Of a stretch of 64,000 bases of DNA, positions 28,122 to 36,505 are shown one piece after another. This DNA is from JAKAQB01 sp027320105 (GTDB lineage: Bacteria; Actinomycetota; Acidimicrobiia; Acidimicrobiales; Palsa-688). The stretch is taken from the NCBI GenBank assembly GCA_027320105.1, contig DAHVMA010000036.1, forward strand, positions 78,985 through 142,984. Direction: 5' to 3'. Every line of letters begins with the position of its first letter. The first letter of the stretch is position 1. Under the pieces are notes generated by a model, which was not told the origin of the DNA, ran no database searches, and was given only the letters and a program-made list of their open reading frames with translations. The position numbers and the translations under genes are program-made.

Positions 28122-28868
28122 TCACGCCGCGCCGATGCTGCGGCCGCCGCAGACGTACAGGAGCTGGCCGGTCACGTACCACGACTCGTCGGCGGAGAAG
28201 AAGGCGACCGCGGACGCGATCTCCTCCGGCCCTCCGATGCGCCCGACGGGGATCGTGCCGATCAGCCGCTCCTGCACCTCGTCTGCCAGGCCCCGGAACA
28301 GCGGGGTGTCGACGAGCGCCGGCGCGATGGCGTTAGCCGTGATCTGGTACTTCGCGAACTCGAGGGCGCAGGTCCTCGTGAAGGAGACGACCCCGCCCTT
28401 CGAGGCGCTGTAATTGGCCTGCCCCGGACCGCCGAGCCACGCGCGCGAGGCGATGTTGACGATGCGCCCATGTTTCTTCTCCATCATGTGCGCGACCGCC
28501 GCCTTGGTGCAGAGGAACTGGGAGCGCAGGTTCACGTTCATCACGAGGTCCCAGTCCTCCTCGGACATCTTGACGAGCCACTTGTCGCGCGCGATCCCGG
28601 CGTTGTTGACGAGGATGTCCACCGTCCCGAACGCCGTGAGCGCACGGTCGACGAGCGCGGCGGCGCCCTCCCCGGTCGAGACGTCGCTCGCGACGTAGGC
28701 CACCTCGCCCCCTTCGGCAGCAAGGCCGTCGGCCGCCGTCTTCACCCGCGCCTCGTCGACGTCGTTCAGGACGACCCGGGCCCCCTGCGCCGCCAGATGC
28801 CGCGCGATGCCCTGGCCGATCCCCTGTCCGCTTCCCGTGACGATCGCCACCCTGCCTGCAACACCCAT
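28122..28868 (-). CDS. short-chain dehydrogenase/reductase (3-hydroxyacyl-CoA type)
   Basis: A classical SDR of 248 residues: NAD(P)-binding TGSGQGIGQGIA near residue 11, NNAG (in VDILVNNAGIARDK) near 88, catalytic Ser in VNIASRAWLGGPG, and YSASK in ANYSASKGGVVSFT. The motif after the catalytic Tyr and the end (YVTGQLLYVCGGRSIG) are like FabG/BbsD-type dehydrogenases. The ATG at 28866-28868 has a GAGAGGTGAGAGG leader. Probably oxidises a 3-hydroxyacyl-CoA formed by the neighbouring hydratase, delivering substrate to the thiolase. Confidence 0.85.
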   Translation of the reverse strand: MGVAGRVAIVTGSGQGIGQGIARHLAAQGARVVLNDVDEARVKTAADGLAAEGGEVAYVASDVSTGEGAAALVDRALTAFGTVDILVNNAGIARDKWLVKMSEEDWDLVMNVNLRSQFLCTKAAVAHMMEKKHGRIVNIASRAWLGGPGQANYSASKGGVVSFTRTCALEFAKYQITANAIAPALVDTPLFRGLADEVQERLIGTIPVGRIGGPEEIASAVAFFSADESWYVTGQLLYVCGGRSIGAA

Positions 28869-28912
28869 GCCTCTCACCTCTCTCTCCCCGCGAAGCGCTC
28901 CCGGTCCGTCGC

Positions 28913-29695
28913 TCACCGCCCCGTGAAGTGCGGCTCCCTCTTCTCGACGAAGGCCCGCATCCCTTCCTCGCGGTCCTTCGTGCCCCGCAGGAACGCGTGG
29001 CACTGGCTCTCGAAGTCGAGGCCGGTCTGCATGTCGCTCGAGAGCGCGACGTGCACCGACCGCTTGATGCACGCGATCGACAGCGGCGCCCGGGTCGCGA
29101 TCAGCTCGGCGAGGCGGTCCGCCTCACCGAGCAACGTGCCCTCCGGGACGACGCGGTTGACGAGGCCGATGCGCAGGGCGGCGTCCGCGTCCACCCGCTC
29201 GCCGGTGAACATGAGCTCCATCGCCGCGCCGGGCCCGACAAGGCGGGTGAGACGCTGGGTGCCCCCCGCCCCCGGCATGCTGCCGACCTTCGCCTCGGGA
29301 AGGCCGAAGCGCGCCGTCGTGTCGGCGACCCGCAGGTCGCACGCGAGTGCGAGCTCGAAGCCACCGCCCAGCACGTAGCCGGCGAGCGCGGCGACGACCG
29401 GCTTCGTCATCCGCTCGATGTCGCCAAACAGGCCGCGGATCACCTCACCGAGGGGGTCCCGACCACCTCCCGCGTCGTACTCGGCGACGCGTCCTTTCAC
29501 GTCGGCGCCGACCGAGAAGGCACGGGGCTGGCCGGCAAGGACAACTGCCCGGCATTCCTCGTCCGCTTCGAGCTCGCCGAGGCGGCTACGCAGGTCCGTC
29601 AGCATCTCCGGCGTCAGCGCGTTGAGCGCCGACTCGCGGTTGATCGTCACCCGGGCAACACGGCCAGAGCGCTCGACCCCGATCAGCTCGTCCAT
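28913..29695 (-). CDS. enoyl-CoA hydratase
   Basis: A 260-residue crotonase with both catalytic glutamates of true hydratases: Glu in YVLGGGFELALACD near residue 112 and Glu in FGLPEAKVGSMPGAGGTQRL near 130. The oxyanion-hole segment is RAFSVGADVKGRV near 58-70. It could hydrate a simple enoyl-CoA, or be the dienoyl-CoA hydratase needed after benzoyl-CoA reduction, for which no other candidate is present in the window. The sequence alone does not decide this. It is in operon order CaiB, hydratase, SDR, DUF35, thiolase. Confidence 0.85.
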   Translation of the reverse strand: MDELIGVERSGRVARVTINRESALNALTPEMLTDLRSRLGELEADEECRAVVLAGQPRAFSVGADVKGRVAEYDAGGGRDPLGEVIRGLFGDIERMTKPVVAALAGYVLGGGFELALACDLRVADTTARFGLPEAKVGSMPGAGGTQRLTRLVGPGAAMELMFTGERVDADAALRIGLVNRVVPEGTLLGEADRLAELIATRAPLSIACIKRSVHVALSSDMQTGLDFESQCHAFLRGTKDREEGMRAFVEKREPHFTGR

Positions 29696-29719
29696 GTCGG
29701 CCTCCTTGTTCCTCTCACG

Positions 29720-31012
29720 CTACCTGGACGTGCACGACGGCACTCGAGTCTCGTTGTCCCGCCGGCTATCTGCCGCTGCGCCCCTACCACCCGCCGTGCC
29801 CTCGCCGGCGCGCTCCCAGCGCGCCGCGGCGCCGGACCGCAGGAGCTCGTCGATGCGGTCCTCGCCGAGCCCGAGCTCGCGTAGGATCTCGGTCGTCTGC
29901 TCGCCGACGAGGGGCGCGGCGCGCTCGGCGCGCGCCGGGGTCTCCGACAGGCGCGCCGGGGTCGCGACGCCCGGCACCGGGCCGAGCTCGGGATGCACGA
30001 GGCTCGGGAAGCGCTCCTCGCCCATCACCGACGGCTCCTCCGCTAGCGCGCGGTAGTCGTTGATCGGGGCGCAGAGCACGTCGACCGCCTCGAGCGAGGC
30101 GAGCCACTCGGCCGTCGGCCGTGCGCGGAACCTCTGCGCGAGCTCCTCTTGCATTGCTGCGCGGTTCTCCACCCGCGCTGCCCCCGTCGAAAAGCGCGGG
30201 TCCTCGCCGAGCTCGGGGCAGCCAAGGACCTCGAGGAGCGACTTCCAGCGGTCGGGCCAGTAGGCGGCGACCATGACGTGACCGTCCGCGGTCGGGAACG
30301 CCTCGTTGGGCGCCGAGTACGGCGCGGCGCTCCCGTTACGGCCCGGCGACGTGCCGCTCGCGAGGAACATCGAGAGCGGCACGGTCTGGAACATGAGCAT
30401 GGCCTCGAGGAGCGACACCTCTACGCGCTGGCCACGCCCGGTCCGCTCGCGACCGAGCAACGCGAGGAGGATCCCTTGCACCGCCGCCATCGCGCCCATG
30501 GTGTCCGCAGCCGGGACACCGACCTTCACAGGACTGCCGTCGGGTTCCCCGGTCACGGACATGATCCCACTCATCGCCTGCACGATGCCGTCGACGCCGG
30601 GCTTGTCACGCCACGGCCCTTCCTGGCCGAAGGCCGAAACCGAGCAGTAGACGAGCCGCGGGTCCTCGGCCGCGAGCTCCGCGTAGCCGAGCCCCAGGCG
30701 CTCCAGCACACCCGGGCGGAAACTCTCGAGCAGGACGTCCGAGCGCCGGGCAAGGGCCCGCGCGACCACCAAGCCGTCTGGCTTCTTCAGGTCGATCACA
30801 ATGGACCGCTTGTTGCGGTTCATGCCGAAGTACGCGGCCGCATCCCTCCCGACGAACGGCGGGCCGAGGTTGCGGCCCCACTCTCCTCCGGGAGGGTCGA
30901 CCTTCACGACCTCGGCACCGTGGTCACCGAGGATCATCCCCGCGATCGGCCCTGCGGCCCCCTGGGAGAGGTCGAGCACGCGGACGCCGTCAAGGACCCG
31001 CGAGGCCGGCAC
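29720..31012 (-). CDS. family III (CaiB/BaiF) CoA-transferase
   Basis: A 430-residue family III CoA-transferase that moves CoA between carboxylic acids. Features: VLDGVRVLDLSQGAAGPIAG at the N terminus, EVVKVDPPGGEWGRNLGPP near residue 35, FRPGVLERLGLGYAELAAEDP near 100, and a catalytic Asp in VPAADTMGAMAAVQGIL near 168. The GTG at 31010-31012 has AGGAGG 9 nt upstream and overlaps korC. With the four genes after it this forms a bbsEF-BbsH-BbsCD-BbsAB-like set. The last 30 residues are low complexity. Confidence 0.85.
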   Translation of the reverse strand: MPASRVLDGVRVLDLSQGAAGPIAGMILGDHGAEVVKVDPPGGEWGRNLGPPFVGRDAAAYFGMNRNKRSIVIDLKKPDGLVVARALARRSDVLLESFRPGVLERLGLGYAELAAEDPRLVYCSVSAFGQEGPWRDKPGVDGIVQAMSGIMSVTGEPDGSPVKVGVPAADTMGAMAAVQGILLALLGRERTGRGQRVEVSLLEAMLMFQTVPLSMFLASGTSPGRNGSAAPYSAPNEAFPTADGHVMVAAYWPDRWKSLLEVLGCPELGEDPRFSTGAARVENRAAMQEELAQRFRARPTAEWLASLEAVDVLCAPINDYRALAEEPSVMGEERFPSLVHPELGPVPGVATPARLSETPARAERAAPLVGEQTTEILRELGLGEDRIDELLRSGAAARWERAGEGTAGGRGAAADSRRDNETRVPSCTSR

Positions 31013-31604
31013 CGGCGCTCACCTCCTGCGGGGAGGTCGCGGCGAGGTGCTCGTACATCATCGCCCAGCCGCGCCGGAGCGCGACGACGTTGAGCTCGCG
31101 GAACGAGCCGGGAGAGCGCTTGGAGACTGCCGACTCGACGACGCTGGCGTCGAAGCGCTCCATCAGGAGGCCGAGCGCCCCGACGGCGATCATGTTCGCG
31201 ACGACCTTGGCCCGCAGCTCGTCGCGGGCGACCGCCTCGAAGGCCAGCGCGATCACGCCGGGCGCGCCGGGATCCACCGCGACGCGGTCCCGGTCTACGA
31301 CCGCCACCGTCGCCCCGGAGGCGAGCGCCGCCGTCACGGCGGGCACCCCCGTCGCGAACTTCCGCCACGCCTTGTCGTGCAGGGCGAGGAGGATCCCTGG
31401 GACGCCACACTGCGGATTGGCGATCGGGGCGTCGGAGATGGCGACGTCGGCACGGCTGGCGCCGCCGCGCGCCTCAGGGCCGTACTCCTGGGTGAGCGCG
31501 ACCTCGTAGCCCGCGGCGAGGCCCGCCTCGGCGAGCACCACGGCCGCGAGCGCGAGGCCCTGGCCGCCCGAGCCCGCGCACCGCACGTCGACGCGCCAGC
31601 TCAC
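30990..31604 (-). CDS. korC: 2-oxoacid:ferredoxin oxidoreductase gamma subunit
   Basis: A 204-residue gamma-domain protein: VRCAGSGGQGLALAAVVLA near residue 7, EYGPEARGGASRADVAIS near 40 and FRELNVVALRRGWAM near the C terminus. It completes a KorA-KorB-KorC complex. The GTG overlaps the korB stop (GTGA). Kor enzymes oxidise 2-oxoglutarate or related acids and reduce ferredoxin. In Thauera aromatica a KGOR supplies the electrons for benzoyl-CoA reductase, which fits this setting. Confidence 0.88.
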   Translation of the reverse strand: MSWRVDVRCAGSGGQGLALAAVVLAEAGLAAGYEVALTQEYGPEARGGASRADVAISDAPIANPQCGVPGILLALHDKAWRKFATGVPAVTAALASGATVAVVDRDRVAVDPGAPGVIALAFEAVARDELRAKVVANMIAVGALGLLMERFDASVVESAVSKRSPGSFRELNVVALRRGWAMMYEHLAATSPQEVSAGAGLAGP

Positions 31605-32536
31605 GGCCGGTCTCCGGAAAGGCCCATCGCCTCTTCCAGGGTCTGGCGGCTGCTCTCGTGGAGCACGCCCATCGGCATCACCGGGCGTACCGGCCTCGCG
31701 GGCACGTCCTGCAGCGTCGGCCTGCCAGCGAGGTCTTCCTCGATCGCCGGTTCCGCCCTCGCCTGGCTGATGAGGAGGTCGGCACCGTTCCCGAGGCGGT
31801 TGGTGCGCGCGAAATACTCGGTGCAGTCGCTCATCACCTCGAGGAAGGAAAAACCCCGGTGGTCCAAGGACCGCAGGAAGAGCTCCTCGAACTCGCGCGA
31901 GCGGTAGCTCTGAGCGCGGGCGACGAACGTCGCTCCCGCCGCCTCGACGAGGGCCGCGGCGTCGAAGGGCCGCTCGTGGTTACCCTGCGGCGAGGTCGAG
32001 GTATAGGCGCCGGGAATCGTCGTCGGCGCGAGCTGCCCGCCCGTCATGCCATAGATCTCGTTGTTGAACAGCACGCAGGTGAGGTCGATGTTGCGCCGCG
32101 CGGCGTGGATGAGGTGGTTGCCGCCGATCGACAGGCCGTCGCCGTCCCCGGTAACGACGACCACCTCGAGCTCGGGACGGGCAAGCTTGAGGCCGGTGGC
32201 GAAGGTGAGCGGCCGGCCGTGGGTCGTGTGCAGCGTGCACGCGTCCACGTAGCCGACGACTCGGCTCGAGCACCCGATGCCGGCGACGAAGGCGACATCG
32301 TCGAGCGTCTCGTAGCGGCGCGCGAGCGCGCGCAGCATCGCCTCGAAGATGATGCCGTGCCCGCAGCCCGGGCAGAGCATGTGGGGCATCATCTCGTAGC
32401 GCAGCAGGCGCTTCTCGTCACTCGCCGCCGTGGGCTGGCCGACGGGCACCACCTCGCGGGCGTGCGCCCTGCCGCGCGCACGGGTGCCGAGCGCGGGCGT
32501 CGGCGCGGTCTCTTTCCTGACCACCTCGAGAACCAT
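31601..32536 (-). CDS. korB: 2-oxoacid:ferredoxin oxidoreductase beta (TPP) subunit
   Basis: A 311-residue TPP-binding subunit. MLCPGCGHGIIFEAMLRAL near residue 53 and GIGCSSRVVGY near 85 carry cluster Cys. The TPP/Mg motif is VVTGDGDGLSIGGNHLIH near 126 (GDGD), followed by NNEIYGMTGGQ near 155. The start overlaps the korA stop (TGATG). The N-terminal 45 residues are variable and charged. Confidence 0.9.
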   Translation of the reverse strand: MVLEVVRKETAPTPALGTRARGRAHAREVVPVGQPTAASDEKRLLRYEMMPHMLCPGCGHGIIFEAMLRALARRYETLDDVAFVAGIGCSSRVVGYVDACTLHTTHGRPLTFATGLKLARPELEVVVVTGDGDGLSIGGNHLIHAARRNIDLTCVLFNNEIYGMTGGQLAPTTIPGAYTSTSPQGNHERPFDAAALVEAAGATFVARAQSYRSREFEELFLRSLDHRGFSFLEVMSDCTEYFARTNRLGNGADLLISQARAEPAIEEDLAGRPTLQDVPARPVRPVMPMGVLHESSRQTLEEAMGLSGDRP

Positions 32537-33684
32537 CAGACCGCGACCTCGTCTCTCGTCACGCTGCGCACATGGTCGGCGAGCTCCTCCGCCGTGATAA
32601 CGCTCCCGCCCGCCTTGAGGTACGGAGCGAGGGCCACCGAGCGCCTGGCGAGGCGCTCCACCTCCAAGGCCCACTGCCCCCGGTTCATCTCCGCCACCAC
32701 CACGAGCTCTGCCCGACCGACCACGTCGGCGACCGCGTCCGAGGGGACCGGCCAGAGAAGGCGGGTCCGGAGCAGCCCCGCACGCACGCCCTCGGCGCGC
32801 AGCTGGTCGACCGCGGCTCGCGCGGCCCGGGCGACGATGCCGTAGGCGACGAGGACGACGGACGCGTCCTCGAGGCGGTAGCGCTCGGGCGGCACCGCGC
32901 CGACCACCGCGTCGAGCTTGCGCTCGAGGCGCTCGAGCAGCCGCGCCACCGTCGCGTGGTCAGACGTGGGGTAGCCGCGCTCGTCGTGCATCAGCCCGGT
33001 CACGTGGAAGCGGTAGCCGCGCCCGAAGTCGGGGACCCCAGCGACACCATGGGCGTCCGGTGCGTACGGAAGGAACGAAGGCGAGAACGGCTCGAGCGGG
33101 CCGGTGCGCCGACCGATCTCCTCGGGGGTCGGCACGTGCAGCACGACGCCCTCGCGCATGTGACCGATCACCTCGTCATAGAGGACGGCGACTGGCGTGC
33201 GCAGCATCTCCGCGAGGCGAAAGGCCTCGATCGTAAGGGCGTAGACCTCCCCCACGTCGCCTGGCGCTAGCGCTACCGTCGCACGGTCGCCGTGTGAGCC
33301 CCAGCGCGCCTGCATCACGTCGCCCTGGGCGGGCGAGGTGGGCAGGCCAGTGCTCGGCCCGCCGCGCATCACGTCCACCACGACACAGGGGATCTCCGCC
33401 AGCGACGCGTAGCCAAGGTGCTCCTGCATGAGCGTGAAGCCCGGACCGGAGGTCGCCGTCATCGCGCGTCGCCCCCCGAGGGAGGCGCCGAGGACCGCGC
33501 CCATCGAGGCGATCTCGTCCTCCATCTGGATGAACACCCCTCCGCTCCTCGGAAGCTCGCGCACGAGCAGCTCGGCTATCTCCGACGAGGGCGAGATCGG
33601 GTAGCCGGCGAAAAAGGTGCAGCCCGCCGCCAGCGCGGCTCGGGCGCACGCCTCGTTACCTTGGATCAGCTGTCGTTCTGGCAT
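32536..33684 (-). CDS. korA: 2-oxoacid:ferredoxin oxidoreductase alpha subunit
   Basis: A 382-residue alpha subunit with the pyrimidine-binding domain first (IQGNEACARAALAAGCTFFA, YPISPSSEIAELL, MTATSGPGFTLMQEHLGYAS, VMRGGPSTGLPTSPAQGDVM) and the transketolase C-like domain after it (LRTRLLWPVPSD). The ATG at 33682-33684 lies 4 nt after GAGGAG and inside the end of iorB, giving a 29-bp overlap. A strong hairpin lies just before this ribosome site. KorA-type alpha subunits with a TSGPG loop act on 2-oxoglutarate or branched 2-oxoacids; the exact substrate is not decided by sequence. Confidence 0.9.
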   Translation of the reverse strand: MPERQLIQGNEACARAALAAGCTFFAGYPISPSSEIAELLVRELPRSGGVFIQMEDEIASMGAVLGASLGGRRAMTATSGPGFTLMQEHLGYASLAEIPCVVVDVMRGGPSTGLPTSPAQGDVMQARWGSHGDRATVALAPGDVGEVYALTIEAFRLAEMLRTPVAVLYDEVIGHMREGVVLHVPTPEEIGRRTGPLEPFSPSFLPYAPDAHGVAGVPDFGRGYRFHVTGLMHDERGYPTSDHATVARLLERLERKLDAVVGAVPPERYRLEDASVVLVAYGIVARAARAAVDQLRAEGVRAGLLRTRLLWPVPSDAVADVVGRAELVVVAEMNRGQWALEVERLARRSVALAPYLKAGGSVITAEELADHVRSVTRDEVAV

Positions 33685-34654
33685 AGTTCTCCTCGTTGGC
33701 GCGTCCCCGCCCGGCGGGGACGCGCAGCACGTCGATCGCGAGATCAGGGCACAGCCAGGCGCACAGCTGGCAGCCCGTGCACCGCTCGGGGTGAGCGAAG
33801 ACCGCCACGTCCAGCTTGTCGAGGACGAGGCACCTCTCGGGGCAGACGGCGATGCAGATGTCGCAGCCCTTGCACCAGCTGCGCTCGATGCGCACCAGAG
33901 GCACCAGCTGGCCGGCGGCGCCATCCGGCGCGGGCCCAGCGCCCTCAGACGTCCGGGCTGCCCCCGCCGGGTCAGCCGGCCCGGCGGTTGCCGCGGCCCT
34001 CTCGGCCGCCGACGCCTTCGCCGCGCGGACCTCGCCAGCGAGGGCCCGCCCGCGCCGGAACGCCGTCAGGTTGCCCGCCAGCGCCTTGTGGGGGACCCAG
34101 ACGCCGATCGCCGCCTCCCACGCCTCCCCGGGGAACGGCAGGAGGACCGAGAGCGCGCCGATCAGCGTCGTCTGGGCGATCACGGGCACGACCGCCGCGG
34201 CGTCGCCGGCGACGGCAAACGTGTCGACTGCGAGCACGCCAGGCGGCACGTCGCCAGAGGACGGGTAGTCGAGCGCGGCGCGGTGGTCGAGCATCGCGGC
34301 GGGCGGGATCCGCCGCTCGGTGCTCACGAGCGCGAGCCCGTCCGGCTTGAGGTACGGAAGGCAGCGCAGGCCCTCCTCCCACTCGAAGGCGACTATCCAG
34401 TCCGCCGATCCCGGCTCCACCATCACCGAGTGGACCTCCGGCCCGAAGCGCACGTGGCTGACGACCGTTCCGCCGCGCTGGGACATGCCGTGCACCTCGG
34501 ACTTCTTCACGTCGCAGCCCGCGTCGAGCAGCACCTGAGCGACGAGGTTGCCCGCGAGGACGACGCCCTGGCCGCCGACGCCCGCGACGACGAGATTGCC
34601 CGCCACGGCGGACGCCTCGGGCGCGCCCGCCGCCGCGCCGGCCCGGGGGCTCAT
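33656..34654 (-). CDS. iorB: indolepyruvate:ferredoxin oxidoreductase beta subunit fused to a 2[4Fe-4S] ferredoxin domain
   Basis: A 332-residue protein. The N-terminal two-thirds is an IorB/gamma domain (VVAGVGGQGVVLAGNLVAQV near residue 22, VHGMSQRGGTVVSHVRFG near 53, ALIGALSVLLPFPG-like region near 165). An Ala/Pro-rich linker at about 220-250 joins it to a bacterial ferredoxin domain with two clusters (CKGCDICIAVCPERCL and CTGCQLCAWLCPDLAI). The fusion gives the complex its own electron outlet. ATG overlaps the iorA stop (ATGA). It pairs with the separate IorA encoded upstream. Confidence 0.88.
   Translation of the reverse strand: MSPRAGAAAGAPEASAVAGNLVVAGVGGQGVVLAGNLVAQVLLDAGCDVKKSEVHGMSQRGGTVVSHVRFGPEVHSVMVEPGSADWIVAFEWEEGLRCLPYLKPDGLALVSTERRIPPAAMLDHRAALDYPSSGDVPPGVLAVDTFAVAGDAAAVVPVIAQTTLIGALSVLLPFPGEAWEAAIGVWVPHKALAGNLTAFRRGRALAGEVRAAKASAAERAAATAGPADPAGAARTSEGAGPAPDGAAGQLVPLVRIERSWCKGCDICIAVCPERCLVLDKLDVAVFAHPERCTGCQLCAWLCPDLAIDVLRVPAGRGRANEENYARTTADPR
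33699..33725 (-). other. strong hairpin upstream of the korA ribosome site
   Basis: A perfect 12-bp inverted repeat with a 3-nt loop lies within the end of iorB, about 6 bp upstream of the korA GAGGAG. It could pace iorB-to-korA translation or mark an mRNA processing point. It may also be incidental GC-rich coding sequence. Confidence 0.45.
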
Positions 34655-36504
34655 CGCGCCGCCCCCGTTCCCGCCGGTGTAGCGCCGCGCTCCACCTCGG
34701 GGGGCTCCGTCCCGTCGTGCACCGAGACGATGGCCCGGGCGGGACACAGCTGCGCGCAGATCGTGCAGCCCGAGCAGACGGCGGGATCGATCGTCACCCG
34801 CGGCGGCGTCGTCCCGGCGACGAGGTCCCAGGAGATGGCAGGGCAGCCGATCTTCATGCAGGCTTGGCACCCGTCGCAGCGGTCGGCGATCACGGTGTAC
34901 AGGGGGCCGCGGCTCTTCACCGGCGACTCCACACACGCCCTGCTCGTCACCACGACCGACAGGCCCGGGTAGGCGACCGCGGCCCGCAGAGCCCGGCGGG
35001 TCGCCGCGACGTCGTAGGGGTCGACGACCGTCACCGAGGTGACGCCAGCGGCCCGGCAGATCTGCGCGATGTCGACCGCCCGCGCCGCCCGGCCGCGGAT
35101 GTCGTTCGCGATCCCGGGGTGGGGCTGGCCGCCGGTCATCGCGGTCGTCCCGTTGTCGAGGATGACGACGGTGATCTTCGCTCCGCGGTGCAGCGCGTCG
35201 AGCAGCGCCGGGATCCCGCCGTGGAAGAACGTCGAGTCGCCGATGGTAGCGACGATCGGCTGGCTCGACAAGCCCGAGACGGCGAGCCCCGTCGCCATGC
35301 CGATGCTCGACCCCATCGCGAGGCAGGTGTCCATCGAGGTGATCGGCGGCCCGGCGGCGAGGGTGTAGCAGCCGATGTCACCGGTGACGATGGCGTCGAG
35401 CTCGCCGAGCGCGAGGTACGGGGTCGTGTGGGGGCAGCCGGCACAGAGCACCGGAGGGCGGGACCCGACGACAGGCACCGACGTGCGCTCGACCGGACCG
35501 TCGCCCGCGTCGAGCACCCCGGCCTCGGCCAGGCCCTTGCGCACCACGGCGGCCGAGAGCTCGCCGGCGCGGGGGAACCACCGCTTGCCCTCGACGGCGA
35601 TGCCGAGACGGCGGATCCCGTCTTCCAGGTAGGGCTCGAGCTCCTCGACCACGAGGAGCCGGTCGACCTTGGCGGCAAAACGGCGGATGCGCTCGGCGGG
35701 AAGCGGGAACTCAACCCCGAGCTTGAGGATGCTCGCTTCGGGGAGCACCTCGCGCACGTGGTGGTAGGAGATCCCCGCGGTGACGACGCCGACGGCGCTC
35801 GAGCGCATCTCCTCGACGGTGAGCGGGTGGTCCTCGACGAAGGCCTCCAGGCGCTCGAGGCGCTCGAGGTGGACGAGGTGCCGCCTGCGGGCGAAGGCCG
35901 GCAGCATGACGTACTTCGCGGGGTCGCGCGTGAAGGACGGGCCGCCAGACGGCACGGTCCGGGCACCCGCTTCCACCTTCGAGCGGGCGTGCGAGGTGCG
36001 GGTCGTCGTGCGGAGCAGGCACGGCAGGTCAAAGCGCTCGCTCGCCTCGAACGCGGCCCGCACGAAGTCGTAGACCTCCTGGCTGTCGGCGGGCTCGAAG
36101 ACCGGGATGCCGGCAAAGCTCGCGAGGTAGCGGTTGTCCTGCTCGTTCTGGGAGCTGTGCATCCCGGGGTCGTCCGCGCTCATGAGGACGAGGCCGCCCT
36201 TCACCCCGATGAATGCGCTCGTCATCAGGCTGTCCATCGCCACGTTCACGCCGACGTGCTTCATCGTCACGAGCACCCGCTTGCCCGCGAGCGCGGCGCC
36301 GATGCCGACGTCGAGCGCCACCTTCTCGTTCGTCGCCCAGTCGACGTCGACCTCCCCGGGGTCCGAGATGCTGGCGAGGTGCTCGAGCACCTCGGTGCTC
36401 GGCGTCCCCGGGTAGCCGGTCGCGACCTCGACGGCGGCGTGGTAGGCGCCGAGGGCGAGAGCCTCGTTCCCTGAGAGCAGGGTGAGCGTCGTCGTCTCGC
36501 CCAT
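34651..36504 (-). CDS. iorA: indolepyruvate:ferredoxin oxidoreductase alpha subunit
   Basis: A 617-residue alpha subunit for oxidative decarboxylation of arylpyruvates. The pyrimidine domain has LLSGNEALALGAYHAAVEVA and ATGYPGTPSTEVLEHLA at the N terminus, then VTMKHVGVNVAMDSLMT near residue 80. The TPP domain has CAGCPHTTPYL near 355, ATIGDSTFFHGGIPALLDA near 420 and ILDNGTTAMTGGQPHPG near 447. The C-terminal 2[4Fe-4S] ferredoxin domain has CDGCQACMKIGCPAI and CSGCTICAQLCPARAI near 545-595. It starts 1 bp after the synthase gene stop. Together with IorB it makes a second aryl-2-oxoacid oxidoreductase besides the fused enzyme at 8-11.7 kb. Confidence 0.92.
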   Translation of the reverse strand: MGETTTLTLLSGNEALALGAYHAAVEVATGYPGTPSTEVLEHLASISDPGEVDVDWATNEKVALDVGIGAALAGKRVLVTMKHVGVNVAMDSLMTSAFIGVKGGLVLMSADDPGMHSSQNEQDNRYLASFAGIPVFEPADSQEVYDFVRAAFEASERFDLPCLLRTTTRTSHARSKVEAGARTVPSGGPSFTRDPAKYVMLPAFARRRHLVHLERLERLEAFVEDHPLTVEEMRSSAVGVVTAGISYHHVREVLPEASILKLGVEFPLPAERIRRFAAKVDRLLVVEELEPYLEDGIRRLGIAVEGKRWFPRAGELSAAVVRKGLAEAGVLDAGDGPVERTSVPVVGSRPPVLCAGCPHTTPYLALGELDAIVTGDIGCYTLAAGPPITSMDTCLAMGSSIGMATGLAVSGLSSQPIVATIGDSTFFHGGIPALLDALHRGAKITVVILDNGTTAMTGGQPHPGIANDIRGRAARAVDIAQICRAAGVTSVTVVDPYDVAATRRALRAAVAYPGLSVVVTSRACVESPVKSRGPLYTVIADRCDGCQACMKIGCPAISWDLVAGTTPPRVTIDPAVCSGCTICAQLCPARAIVSVHDGTEPPEVERGATPAGTGAAR

Positions 36505-36505
36505 C

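Noticed and set aside
26472..31012. Complete anaerobic toluene (bss/bbs) pathway
   Set aside because: No glycyl-radical benzylsuccinate synthase or activase and no BbsG-type dehydrogenase is present; only a similar beta-oxidation set.
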